A stretch of 64,000 bases of DNA from Pedobacter nutrimenti (GTDB lineage Bacteria; Bacteroidota; Bacteroidia; Sphingobacteriales; Sphingobacteriaceae). The stretch is taken from positions 633,745 through 697,744 of the forward strand of contig NZ_QKLU01000003.1 in NCBI RefSeq assembly GCF_003208655.1, read 5' to 3'. The notes beneath the pieces are model-generated. The model was not told the origin of the DNA, searched no databases, and saw only the letters and a list, made by a program, of their open reading frames with translations. Below, piece by piece: positions 7,638 to 15,425 of this stretch. How positions within the stretch are numbered: position 1 is the first letter of the stretch; each line of letters begins with the position of its first letter. A program made the position numbers and the translations under genes.

Positions 7638-9944
7638 ATGCAAACGCAAAACCTCGGCTACCCGCGAATTGGTAACCAAAGACAACTGAAAAAAGCCTGC
7701 GAACAATATTGGGCAGGGAAAATTGATCTGGCTGAACTTAACCTGGTTGCCCGAAAAATAAAAGAAGAAAACTGGCAGACACAACTCGAGGCCGGTATCG
7801 ACCTGATTCCATGCAATGATTTTAGTCTCTATGACCAGGTGCTGGACACCAGTTTACTTTTGGGGGCGATTCCCCAGCGCTATTCACCGATACTTTCACA
7901 AATTAAATCCAACAGCGAGGTTGACCTTTACTTTGCAATGGCACGGGGTTACCAGAAGGATGGCCTGGACATTACAGCAATGGAAATGACCAAATGGCTG
8001 GATACCAATTACCATTACATTGTGCCCGAATTTACCGCGGCTCAGGAATTCAGAATTTTTAATGAAAACATATTTAGTGAGTACAACAGTGCAAAATTAA
8101 AACTTGGGGAAAAGGCCAAGCCGGTACTGCTTGGGCCGGTGAGTTATTTGCTGTTGGGTAAAGAGAAAGAGGCGGGATTTGAAAGGGTCGATCTGATAAA
8201 AAAACTGGTGCCCGTTTATGTCGAGATCATCAACCGCTTAAGACAGCAGGGGGTCAAATGGATCCAGCTCGATGAGCCTTGTCTGGGGCTTGACCTTTCT
8301 AAAAAAGAAAAGGAAGCCTTTGAGTATGCCTATAGGGCTATTGCCAATCGTGTGAGTGGTATTAAACTGCTGGTGGCCACTTATTTTGATGCCTTGCTTG
8401 ACAACACCCAGCTGGCGGTAAACCTTCCCGTAGCCGCGCTTCATGTCGATCTGGTGCGCGCCCCTGAGCAACTTGATGAAATACTCGAACTGGTCCCCGA
8501 TGGACTTCAGCTTTCCTTAGGGATTGTTGACGGGCGTAATGTTTGGAAAAACGATTACGAAAAGTCTTTAAACCTGATTGGTAAAGCGGTAGCGAAGCTT
8601 GGGGCCAGTAACCTAATTATTGCGCCTTCCTGCTCGCTTTTACATAGTCCGATTGACCTGGACCTGGAAACTGCACTCGATCCGGAAATTAAAAACTGGA
8701 TGGCATTTGCCAAACAAAAATTAAAGGAGCTGAATGAATTAAAACAAATCAGTGAAGGAAATCACGATTTACTGGCGGCCAACAAAAATGCCATTGACAG
8801 CAGAAGGTCCTCACAAAAGGTGCATAAGCAGGCTGTAAAAGACCGTCTTGCAACCATTACTGAGGCCGACGCAACCCGGAAAAGCGCTTTCCCTGTTCGT
8901 CAGAAATTGCATCATGAACGTTTCAATTTACCTTCTTTTCCGACAACCACTATTGGCTCATTTCCTCAAACAGACGACATCAGGCAGTTACGTGCAAGGT
9001 TTAAAAAAGGTGATTTAACAGTAGAACAATATGAAAAAGCAATTGAACAGGCTACTGTGGAGACCATTCGCTGGCAGGAAGAAATTGGTTTGGATGTTTT
9101 GGTTCATGGCGAGTTTGAGCGGAACGATATGGTGGAATATTTTGGTGAGCAGCTCGATGGTTTCCTGTTTACTAAAAACGGATGGGTTCAAAGTTATGGA
9201 AGCCGTTGCGTAAAGCCCCCGGTTATTTACGGCGATGTAAGCCGTCCGGCAGACATGACTGTGCGTTGGAGTACATTTGCTGCTGCACAAACCGAAAAAC
9301 CAATGAAAGGGATGTTAACCGGTCCTGTGACCATTTTGCAATGGTCATTTGTCCGTGACGATCAGCCAAGGGATGTGACCACAAACCAAATTGCTTTTGC
9401 CATTCGTGACGAGGTGTTGGCGCTGGAAAAAGCAGGTATTGGTATTGTTCAGATTGATGAAGCAGCGATCCGTGAAGGCCTGCCTTTAAGAAAATCCAAA
9501 CACCCACATTACCTGGACTGGGCGGTAAAAGCTTTCCGCATTACTGCAAGTGGTGTACAGGACAAAACGCAAATACATACACACATGTGCTATAGCGAAT
9601 TCAATAACATCATTGAGCATATTGCTGCCATGGATGCCGATGTAATTACCATTGAAACCTCCCGTTCTCAAATGGAGCTTTTACAGGCGTTTGCACATTT
9701 TGAGTATCCAAACGAAATTGGTCCTGGAGTGTATGACATCCATTCACCGCGTGTACCCGGTACCGAAGAAATGGCCTCCCTTTTGGCAAAAGCGGCCGAT
9801 TTGTTGCCTGCCCGTAACCTTTGGGTAAATCCAGATTGCGGACTTAAAACCCGTAAATGGCCCGAAACAAAAGCTGCGCTCGAAAATATGGTAGCTGCCG
9901 CCAAACAGGCCAGGGAACAGATCAGTGTAGAAGGTGTGATTTAA
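7638..9944 (+). CDS. metE: Cobalamin-independent methionine synthase MetE
   Basis: Transfers a methyl group from 5-methyltetrahydropteroyltriglutamate to homocysteine, the last step of methionine synthesis, in the cytosol. 768 residues, the normal length. The N-terminal barrel begins MQTQNLGYPRIG and the C-terminal catalytic barrel begins near PSFPTTTIGSFPQT. Zinc ligands are visible as the H-x-C of HTHMCYSEF and the Cys of VNPDCGLKTR. I chose the ATG at 7638 because family members begin just before GYPRIG; the 35 codons of the same frame upstream belong to the leader. Controlled by the AdoCbl riboswitch. A hairpin terminator follows. Confidence 0.97.
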   Translation: MQTQNLGYPRIGNQRQLKKACEQYWAGKIDLAELNLVARKIKEENWQTQLEAGIDLIPCNDFSLYDQVLDTSLLLGAIPQRYSPILSQIKSNSEVDLYFAMARGYQKDGLDITAMEMTKWLDTNYHYIVPEFTAAQEFRIFNENIFSEYNSAKLKLGEKAKPVLLGPVSYLLLGKEKEAGFERVDLIKKLVPVYVEIINRLRQQGVKWIQLDEPCLGLDLSKKEKEAFEYAYRAIANRVSGIKLLVATYFDALLDNTQLAVNLPVAALHVDLVRAPEQLDEILELVPDGLQLSLGIVDGRNVWKNDYEKSLNLIGKAVAKLGASNLIIAPSCSLLHSPIDLDLETALDPEIKNWMAFAKQKLKELNELKQISEGNHDLLAANKNAIDSRRSSQKVHKQAVKDRLATITEADATRKSAFPVRQKLHHERFNLPSFPTTTIGSFPQTDDIRQLRARFKKGDLTVEQYEKAIEQATVETIRWQEEIGLDVLVHGEFERNDMVEYFGEQLDGFLFTKNGWVQSYGSRCVKPPVIYGDVSRPADMTVRWSTFAAAQTEKPMKGMLTGPVTILQWSFVRDDQPRDVTTNQIAFAIRDEVLALEKAGIGIVQIDEAAIREGLPLRKSKHPHYLDWAVKAFRITASGVQDKTQIHTHMCYSEFNNIIEHIAAMDADVITIETSRSQMELLQAFAHFEYPNEIGPGVYDIHSPRVPGTEEMASLLAKAADLLPARNLWVNPDCGLKTRKWPETKAALENMVAAAKQAREQISVEGVI

Positions 9945-9952
9945 TTGTAAAC

Positions 9953-9978
9953 CTGCGGGTTTGTTGGCCCGCAGTTTT
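9953..9978 (+). terminator. Intrinsic terminator of metE
   Basis: 7-bp stem CTGCGGG/CCCGCAG (9953-9959 with 9968-9974) with flanking A and T runs that extend it, followed by TTTTATTTTT. Confidence 0.8.
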
Positions 9979-10061
9979 ATTTTTACCCTGGCTAAAAAAG
10001 ATAAGCCTGCCTTTTGATTTAAAAGTTCGTTTTTTTGCGAATAGTGCCTACTTTTGCATCG

Positions 10062-10445
10062 GTGAAGCGATGTATTCTAATCATTTTAATGATGGCCGTT
10101 GTACAGGATCAGGTACCGGTCCGGGAGTTTTTAAAGCTGCCTGTATTAATTGTGCACTATCATCAACATCAGTTAAGGGATCATAAACTTAGTTTTTCTA
10201 AGTTTTTGTCTATGCATTACAGTCAGGAGGATGATCACGACAATGATCGTTCCCAGGATATGCAATTGCCCTTTAAACACATTCATGCTGCAAGCGGGGT
10301 ATTCAGCAATATCCCTGCGCCCTGCAAATTTGAATTTAAACCTAAATTGTTTGATTTAAACAGAAAGGTTAAAGTACAGGAGCATTTCTTATTGATCCCC
10401 CTTTGTTTTTCGGGAAAAATCTGGCAGCCTCCAAAATTAACGTAA
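10062..10445 (+). CDS. Small His/Asp-rich protein linked to metal efflux
   Basis: About 127 residues if read from the GTG at 10062 (VKRCILIILMMAV...); a TTG at 10035 in the same frame would add nine residues and no good ATG exists, so the start is uncertain. The body, FLKLPVLIVHYHQHQLRDHK... FLSMHYSQEDDHDND... MQLPFKHIH, resembles a family of small exported Bacteroidota proteins found near heavy-metal efflux genes (recalled from general knowledge). The cluster of His and Asp residues could bind metal. It lies just upstream of a cation diffusion facilitator in the same orientation, which supports a role in cation handling. Function is not established. Confidence 0.65.
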   Translation: MKRCILIILMMAVVQDQVPVREFLKLPVLIVHYHQHQLRDHKLSFSKFLSMHYSQEDDHDNDRSQDMQLPFKHIHAASGVFSNIPAPCKFEFKPKLFDLNRKVKVQEHFLLIPLCFSGKIWQPPKLT

Positions 10446-10568
10446 GAATCCTTTTTACCTTAATTTTTCAGGCCACGGGTAATTCCTTGCAGCAGTTTTT
10501 TACCGGTATTAGGTCTGGTACCAAGATGGCTGAAAAACAAAAAAAACTCATTTTTAATAAGAAATCAC

Positions 10569-12011
10569 ATGAACGATAACATTTCTGCCGGGCAGCCTGT
10601 TCAGAGTAAGCAGCAGATCACCACCATATCTATAATTGCCAGTGCCAGTCTGGCCACCATTAAATTTATTATTGGTGTTTTAACCGGAAGTCTTGGCTTA
10701 ATTGCCGAAGGCATGCATTCTCTTTTAGATCTTTTATCGACAATAGTAACTTTTATTGCAGTCAGGATAGGTGCCAAGCCACCTGATGCCAACCACCCTT
10801 ATGGACATGAACGGGCAGAATCTCTGGGGGCACTTGCCGGAATGGCCCTGTTGGGTGCAACAGCTCTTTTTATCCTTTACCATGCCATAGTTAAAATCTT
10901 GTGGGAACCTGGTGCTCCTGAAGTGACCCTATGGTCATTTGCAATTATCCTGATCAGTATTGTGGTTGATTTTTTAAGGGTCCGGTCTTTAAAAAAGGCA
11001 GCTAAACATTATAAAAGCCAGGCCCTGGCCTCGGATGCAGAGCATTTTAGTAACGATATGCTGGGGGCTTTGTCTGTTTTAGTTGGGCTTTTGTTTATTT
11101 TTTTATCAAAATATATCCCCCTTCCGGTTTGGCTGGTTGAAAGGGCAGATGCCATTGCTGCCCTGGGTGTTGTGGTTATTGCTTTTAAATCGGTAATTGG
11201 TATTGGTGGGCAAGCTTTAAAATCTTTAATGGACGATGTGCCGGAAGATCTGGCGCCCAGGTTACAGAAACTGGTTGAAAATTTACCGGATGTTATGCCG
11301 GGTACGGTAAACCTCAGGGCCAGGGTAGTGGGTAATAAAACTTATGTCGAAACCACAGTTGGAACTTCCAGGGACCTCACTTTCGAAAAGGTCCATCTGC
11401 TCACAGAGGAAATTGAAAGGACAATTATAGATCAGTTCAATGGAGATGCCGAAGTTATTGTGCATCCCGAACCGGTTGTTTTGGCAAATGAACCTTACAG
11501 CGCAAAAATACGGGCAATCGCAGAAAGATTGAGTTTAAGGATTCATAATTTAAACCTGTATATGGTTAGTGATGAGGTTAGAATTGAACTTGATCTGGAA
11601 TTACCAGATGGTTTGTGCTTGTTTCAGGCCCATGAAAAATCGGAAATGCTGGAGCAGGAACTTTTTTCGGAACTTGGCCCATTGATAAAAGTGGCGGTTC
11701 ACATAGAACCAAGAAATGAAATGCTCAAGCCCGCAATAAGAAGGGAAAAAGATGCCAAACAAGTAGGGGATGCTTTGTCGAATATTTTGGATTATGAACA
11801 TGTGTGGTTACAGGACGTTTTATTGACAGATGAAGGTTTGGTGGTTACGCTGGTTATTGGAATGGATGACCAAACGCCCTTGGCAGAAGCCCATGTAACC
11901 ATGCACAATTTGGAACGTTCGTTGCGAAAACTCATTCCAAATTTAGTGCGGGTCCATATTGATCCCGAACCGATGTCGAGGTACCTGACCACTCATAAAA
12001 TAAATACATAG
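10569..12011 (+). CDS. Cation diffusion facilitator (Zn-type) with three cytosolic ZT-dimer-like domains
   Basis: Inner-membrane proton/metal antiporter exporting divalent cations. 480 residues, far longer than the usual ~300. Six membrane helices lie in the first ~220 residues. The transport site reads H50-SLL-D54 in helix 2 and H159-FSN-D163 in helix 5; the HD-HD set is typical of zinc-selective CDF proteins. The C-terminal half looks like three successive ferredoxin-like ZT-dimer modules, ending near VHPEPVV, VHIEPRN and VHIDPEPM, each with the same strand ending. The preceding His-rich small gene is in the same direction, 123 bases upstream. Confidence 0.9.
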   Translation: MNDNISAGQPVQSKQQITTISIIASASLATIKFIIGVLTGSLGLIAEGMHSLLDLLSTIVTFIAVRIGAKPPDANHPYGHERAESLGALAGMALLGATALFILYHAIVKILWEPGAPEVTLWSFAIILISIVVDFLRVRSLKKAAKHYKSQALASDAEHFSNDMLGALSVLVGLLFIFLSKYIPLPVWLVERADAIAALGVVVIAFKSVIGIGGQALKSLMDDVPEDLAPRLQKLVENLPDVMPGTVNLRARVVGNKTYVETTVGTSRDLTFEKVHLLTEEIERTIIDQFNGDAEVIVHPEPVVLANEPYSAKIRAIAERLSLRIHNLNLYMVSDEVRIELDLELPDGLCLFQAHEKSEMLEQELFSELGPLIKVAVHIEPRNEMLKPAIRREKDAKQVGDALSNILDYEHVWLQDVLLTDEGLVVTLVIGMDDQTPLAEAHVTMHNLERSLRKLIPNLVRVHIDPEPMSRYLTTHKINT

Positions 12012-12046
12012 GTTTGGTGTTTTGTAAGCATCTTAAAAAAAAATGC

Positions 12047-12520
12047 TCAAGGTTTCTTTAGGATGTACACGTTTTGATCCTTCAAATAGGTGGCTTCAAT
12101 ATTGTTTAAATAAATTTTATCCAATTCATTTAAGCTGCATTGGCTTGTGGCCTTTTTAGTGGTATATATAAATTTATCTTCTGCGGTATTTGCAATTTTA
12201 AGTATTAAGGTGTCTCTTGATTTTGTGAAATTTAATGGGAGAATAAATGCCTGAATAGTTTCTTTTTTTCCAAAAACGATGGGTCTGATGGTATCATGTC
12301 TGGCCAGGTCCTTAGTCTTAAAGGCGTAAATATCCTTTAAGGAATATTTTGGATGGTCAGCAAAAAAGAGATCGGTTCCGGTGCTTTGGTCTACAATCCG
12401 GAAGGCCCCATAAGTGGAAACAGGATCTGCAGCACAAATAATACGTTCCTTTTTTGAGCAGGAATAAAAAAATGCTGTTAATGTGCTGCCAAGAATGACT
12501 GCTGTTATTAGTTTTTTCAT
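12047..12520 (-). CDS. Small lipoprotein of unknown function
   Basis: 157 residues. Signal MKKLITAVILGSTLTAFFYS followed by C-S-K-K-E, a typical Bacteroidota lipoprotein end. I chose the ATG at 12520 over a TTG two codons upstream. The mature part is mostly beta-strand by appearance and has two further cysteines (IICAADP, SQCSLNE) that might form a disulfide. I do not recognise the family. It is convergent with the CDF gene, with 35 bases between the stops. Confidence 0.75.
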   Translation of the reverse strand: MKKLITAVILGSTLTAFFYSCSKKERIICAADPVSTYGAFRIVDQSTGTDLFFADHPKYSLKDIYAFKTKDLARHDTIRPIVFGKKETIQAFILPLNFTKSRDTLILKIANTAEDKFIYTTKKATSQCSLNELDKIYLNNIEATYLKDQNVYILKKP

Positions 12521-12611
12521 AGCCAATTGTTAATGTGTTGATGGGTAAACGATGGTGCGGCTATAAATGCTACAGTGGTTAGGTTTCTTGTCACTAATCG
12601 GAATACTAAAC

Positions 12612-12639
12612 AAATGGCAGGTTTAATCACCTGCCATTT
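12612..12639 (-). terminator. Intrinsic terminator of the quinone-reductase gene
   Basis: Perfect 11-bp stem AAATGGCAGGT/ACCTGCCATTT (12612-12622 with 12629-12639, loop TTAATC), a few bases beyond the stop of the minus-strand gene; on that strand it is followed by a T-rich stretch. Confidence 0.8.
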
Positions 12640-12642
12640 TAT

Positions 12643-13173
12643 TTATAAAGAATTCAGAAAATTCACATATGGGCCAACACTTTTTTCAATCCATTCCGTA
12701 GAAGTGTTGAATTCCATGCCGTAATAGGCGAACAAAGGCTGGTAGTCTGCTTTTACGTATTCGAAAGTAAGTGCTAAGGGGCGTGTTAACTCTTCTAAAG
12801 TATATCTGTATTTTTCATTAGGACCATACTCGTGTTCGTCAATGCCTGCCGACATGGCCAGTGCGATTTTTTTTCCCGACATTTTGTATCCGCTTTTACT
12901 GCCATAAGCCCAGCCATGAAGGAAAACTTCGTCAATCCATTTTTTGAGAAATGATGGGCAGCTGTGCCAGAAAACCGGAAACTGAAAGACGATTTTGTCA
13001 TGGGCTTCCAGAAGTTGTTGCTCTTTGGATACGTCAATTTTTTCATCAGGATACTTGTGGTACAGGTCGTGTATTTTATATTGTTCCGGATATTTTTTCA
13101 ATTCTTCAGTCCATCTTTTGTTGACTTTTGAGTTTTTAAGATCGGGATGTATTACAATAACTAAGGTTTTCAT
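12643..13173 (-). CDS. NAD(P)H-dependent FMN oxidoreductase, quinone reductase / KefF-like
   Basis: Cytosolic flavodoxin-fold protein of 176 residues in the NQO/KefF/YwrO group, which reduces quinones or nitro-compounds with two electrons from NAD(P)H. Visible marks: N-terminal VIVIHPDLKNSKVNK (phosphate-binding loop of the flavodoxin-like fold), FQFPVFWHSCPSFLKKWIDEVF and GWAYG, all characteristic. Divergent from an HxlR regulator across an 89-base gap containing a 17-bp palindrome, the usual arrangement for a quinone- or aldehyde-responsive pair. Confidence 0.92.
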   Translation of the reverse strand: MKTLVIVIHPDLKNSKVNKRWTEELKKYPEQYKIHDLYHKYPDEKIDVSKEQQLLEAHDKIVFQFPVFWHSCPSFLKKWIDEVFLHGWAYGSKSGYKMSGKKIALAMSAGIDEHEYGPNEKYRYTLEELTRPLALTFEYVKADYQPLFAYYGMEFNTSTEWIEKSVGPYVNFLNSL

Positions 13174-13190
13174 TTTATCATATTTTTTGA

Positions 13191-13219
13191 CAAAATTAAT
13201 AGCATAACAGGCTGTTATG
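13191..13219. promoter_or_regulatory. Divergent promoter with candidate HxlR operator
   Basis: CATAACAGGCTGTTATG at 13203-13219 is a perfect palindrome with 8-bp arms and one central base. Immediately beside it, 13191-13198 reads TAATTTTG on the minus strand, a perfect -7 element for the quinone-reductase gene whose ATG is 18 bases further. The palindrome sits in the promoter spacer, where a repressor would block RNA polymerase. HxlR proteins bind such dyads as dimers. Confidence 0.6.
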
Positions 13220-13262
13220 TATATTAGCGACCAATTGTAATGTACTATAAAAAATGTAAGTA

Positions 13263-13622
13263 ATGTCTAAAATTAAAACTACATCTACCAATTTTGCAAA
13301 TAAACAAACATTGGCCGACGAATGCTCAGAAGCTTACGCGGCAAACATTATTGGCGGACAGTGGGCTTTGGTAATTTGCTCCTGGTTATTAACCGGAAAG
13401 CTTAGGTTCGGGGAGTTGAAAAAAAAATTACCCAACATTACCGAGCGCATGCTTACCCTTCAATTGCGAAAGCTGGAGGAAAACAAAATCGTGGTGCGGA
13501 CAGTGTTTGCAGAAGTGCCGCCAAGGGTAGAATACGAGTTAACTCCAATTGGATACGAGTTGCGGCCAATCATTAAACAACTTGAAAAATGGGGCCAAAA
13601 ACATAAGGATCTAAAAGGCTAG
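13263..13622 (+). CDS. HxlR-family transcriptional regulator
   Basis: 119 residues, a winged helix-turn-helix of the HxlR type: CSEAYAANIIGGQWALVICSWLLTGKLRFGELKKKLPNITERMLTLQLRKLEENKIV followed by the wing VPPRVEYELTPIGYEL. The cysteine near the N-terminus (DECSEAY) matches the redox or electrophile-sensing cysteine seen in HypR/YodB relatives; sensing here is inference. Divergent from the quinone reductase, which it most likely controls through the palindrome at 13203-13219. Confidence 0.92.
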   Translation: MSKIKTTSTNFANKQTLADECSEAYAANIIGGQWALVICSWLLTGKLRFGELKKKLPNITERMLTLQLRKLEENKIVVRTVFAEVPPRVEYELTPIGYELRPIIKQLEKWGQKHKDLKG

Positions 13623-13675
13623 GAATTGGTTTTTTCTGCTATTTTTATATTGTTTTATTTTAAACCCAATCAAAT

Positions 13676-14056
13676 ATGAAAAAAGTAACGGGCCTGGGTG
13701 GCGTATTTTTTAAATGTGAAGATCCAAAAGGCATGAATGAATGGTATGCCGAAAATCTTGGATTGCCTGTAAGTGAATACGGCGTTACCTTTGAGTGGAA
13801 ACATACAGATGACCCTTCAAAAACCGGATCTACAGCATGGTGTACTTTTCCAAAAGATACTACCTATTTCAAGCCTTCCGATAAGCCGTTTATGATTAAT
13901 TACCGCGTAGAAAATATTGTTGCACTGGTCGATGAACTGAAAAAGAGCAATGTGACCATTGTTGACCAGATTTCAGAGTATGATTATGGCAAGTTCGTTC
14001 ATATACTGGACCCGGAAGGAAATGTAATTGAACTCTGGGAACCCATAGGAGAGTAA
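13676..14056 (+). CDS. VOC-superfamily (glyoxalase-like) protein
   Basis: 126 residues, a single vicinal-oxygen-chelate unit with two beta-alpha-beta-beta-beta modules: GVFFKCEDPKGMNEWYAENLGL... and the closing DYGKFVHILDPEGNVIELWEP. The final Glu and His positions of VOC metal sites are present in the second half. The reaction cannot be told; family members include glyoxalases, bleomycin-resistance proteins and dioxygenases. 53 bases downstream of the HxlR gene in the same direction. Confidence 0.85.
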   Translation: MKKVTGLGGVFFKCEDPKGMNEWYAENLGLPVSEYGVTFEWKHTDDPSKTGSTAWCTFPKDTTYFKPSDKPFMINYRVENIVALVDELKKSNVTIVDQISEYDYGKFVHILDPEGNVIELWEPIGE

Positions 14057-14072
14057 CCAGAGTGAAGTAAAA

Positions 14073-14246
14073 TTAAGCGCCTTGCTGGGCCTTAAGCTTT
14101 AAAAGCTTAATTGCTCTTTTTATAGAGGCGATATTTTTTAAATTTTGTGTGGCCTGTTGCATATTTTTATGCATCAGGTCTTCTTCTTTTACTGATCTTT
14201 CCAGTAGTTTCTTTTCTTTTTCTAGTAATTGAATTGCATATTCCAT
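14073..14246 (-). CDS. Small helical protein, 57 residues
   Basis: Open frame starting MEYAIQLLEKEKKLLERSV and ending KLLKLKAQQGA. It is rich in Leu, Lys and Glu with heptad-like spacing, so probably a short coiled coil. Small proteins of this make-up beginning MEYAI-LL-KE are common in Pedobacter-type genomes to my knowledge; the function is unknown. A conserved-looking start and lack of proline support a real gene. Confidence 0.6.
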   Translation of the reverse strand: MEYAIQLLEKEKKLLERSVKEEDLMHKNMQQATQNLKNIASIKRAIKLLKLKAQQGA

Positions 14247-14398
14247 AATTCCGGTATTGGTTTATTCTGCAGGTTTTATCTGAGGCTAAACGATAGGTAA
14301 ATATAAGTTAGATTAATCTAAAAATACAATTGGATTAACATTTTTTAACAGAATTATACCGGGTAAATGTAAAATTACATAGTTTGATACCTGTGTTT

Positions 14399-14587
14399 TT
14401 AAGGTTTCTTTTGCCATTTTCTTGGGTGCAGTAAACGGTCTGAGGCTTCTTTGAGCTCATTTAATTTCTGGGTTACCAGCTCGAAGCGCCTTTGTATGGA
14501 CTCTTTTTTTTCAGAAAGATCTTTAAGATTTGGACCAGGATCTTTTCCTTGGGTTGAAGATTTTTCTTCAGGACTGAGGTTCTTCAT
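14399..14587 (-). CDS. Small charged protein, 62 residues
   Basis: Reads MKNLSPEEKSSTQGKDPG... with a C-terminal helical half (QRRFELVTQKLNELKEASDRLL). No signal peptide or recognised domain. Same strand as the 57-residue gene, separated by about 150 AT-rich bases in which I see nothing else. Real status is plausible, not proven. Confidence 0.5.
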   Translation of the reverse strand: MKNLSPEEKSSTQGKDPGPNLKDLSEKKESIQRRFELVTQKLNELKEASDRLLHPRKWQKKP

Positions 14588-14788
14588 TGTTGTTTGTTTG
14601 CGAGAATTTAGAATTTAACATTTTTAAGAGCGTCCTGCAGAACCCGCCGCTGCGGGTACAGTATGAAAATAGCAAACAGAATTATAAGTTTAAACATTCA
14701 TTTTGTTCAGTTCTTGATCAAAAAGAAAATACACTGCCATAAAGCTGTCACTGGGATGTATCTATTTTACAGGATAAACAAAAAAAAG

Positions 14789-15424
14789 ATGGAAAAATTA
14801 AATTTATCAAAGAAGTACAAGGATTACTTTACAGCAAAAATAGCCCCTCAGTTGTTAGATACCGGTCCGGCACAATATGTATCCCTTAGGGGAAAAGGAG
14901 ATCCCTCTGATGCTGGATTTATGGAAAAAATACGGGCTTTGTATGCAACCGCTTATGGTATTAAGTTTATTTGTAAAACAAAGGAGAAGGATTTTGTGGT
15001 ATCCAAACTGGAAGGGTTGTGGTGGTTTGATGAACAAAAGTTTGGTCATTATTCTATGTCTGAATCTGCTCAGAAGGTTCCACGAAAAGAGTGGGAGTAT
15101 CGCTTAATGATCCGGATGCCTGATTACATAACAACATCCGAACTCGGGGAGGCTATTGAGAATGTGGCTACCCGTAAAGGAATAAAAACAGCAAACGAAA
15201 TTGTATGGTTCGAAATGGACGAAGGTTTGTGTATCCAAACGCTTCATATTGGACCTTTTTCTGCAGAGCCCGAAACATTGGAGCGGATAGATGCTTTTTC
15301 GAAAAATAACCAGCTGAGCAAAAATGGGTTACATCACGAAATTTATTTATCTGACTTTAACAGAACAGATCCCTTAAAATTGAAAACGATTTTAAGAGAG
15401 CCTGTAATCAAATATAGACGGTAA
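14789..15424 (+). CDS. GyrI-like small-molecule-binding domain protein
   Basis: 211 residues from the ATG at 14789 (MEKLNLSKKYKDYF); the frame stays open upstream to 14663 but that part is AT-rich and unlike the family. Marks of the GyrI-like/SOUL-type fold (PF06445): PAQYVSLRGKGDPSD... FMEKIRALYATAYGIKF and the closing GLCIQTLHIGPFSAEPETLERIDAF. Such stand-alone proteins bind hydrophobic ligands or, in related groups, hydrolyse electrophilic compounds. Convergent with the next gene: the two stops are one base apart. Confidence 0.85.
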   Translation: MEKLNLSKKYKDYFTAKIAPQLLDTGPAQYVSLRGKGDPSDAGFMEKIRALYATAYGIKFICKTKEKDFVVSKLEGLWWFDEQKFGHYSMSESAQKVPRKEWEYRLMIRMPDYITTSELGEAIENVATRKGIKTANEIVWFEMDEGLCIQTLHIGPFSAEPETLERIDAFSKNNQLSKNGLHHEIYLSDFNRTDPLKLKTILREPVIKYRR

Positions 15425-15425
15425 A

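Noticed and set aside
9857..10186. 109-codon plus-strand frame across the end of metE
   Set aside because: Lies mostly in another frame of metE, its terminator and the next gene; Cys/Arg-rich random-looking product.
12027..12047. Hairpin AGCAT/ATGCT between the CDF and lipoprotein genes
   Set aside because: Only five base pairs with a long A-rich loop; too weak to call a terminator.
14642..14657. Hairpin ACCCGC-CGCT-GCGGGT
   Set aside because: Short stem with no U-tract and no gene ending just before it.
14663..14788. N-terminal extension of the GyrI-like gene
   Set aside because: In frame, but AT-rich and lysine-heavy, unlike the family start; the ATG at 14789 fits better.
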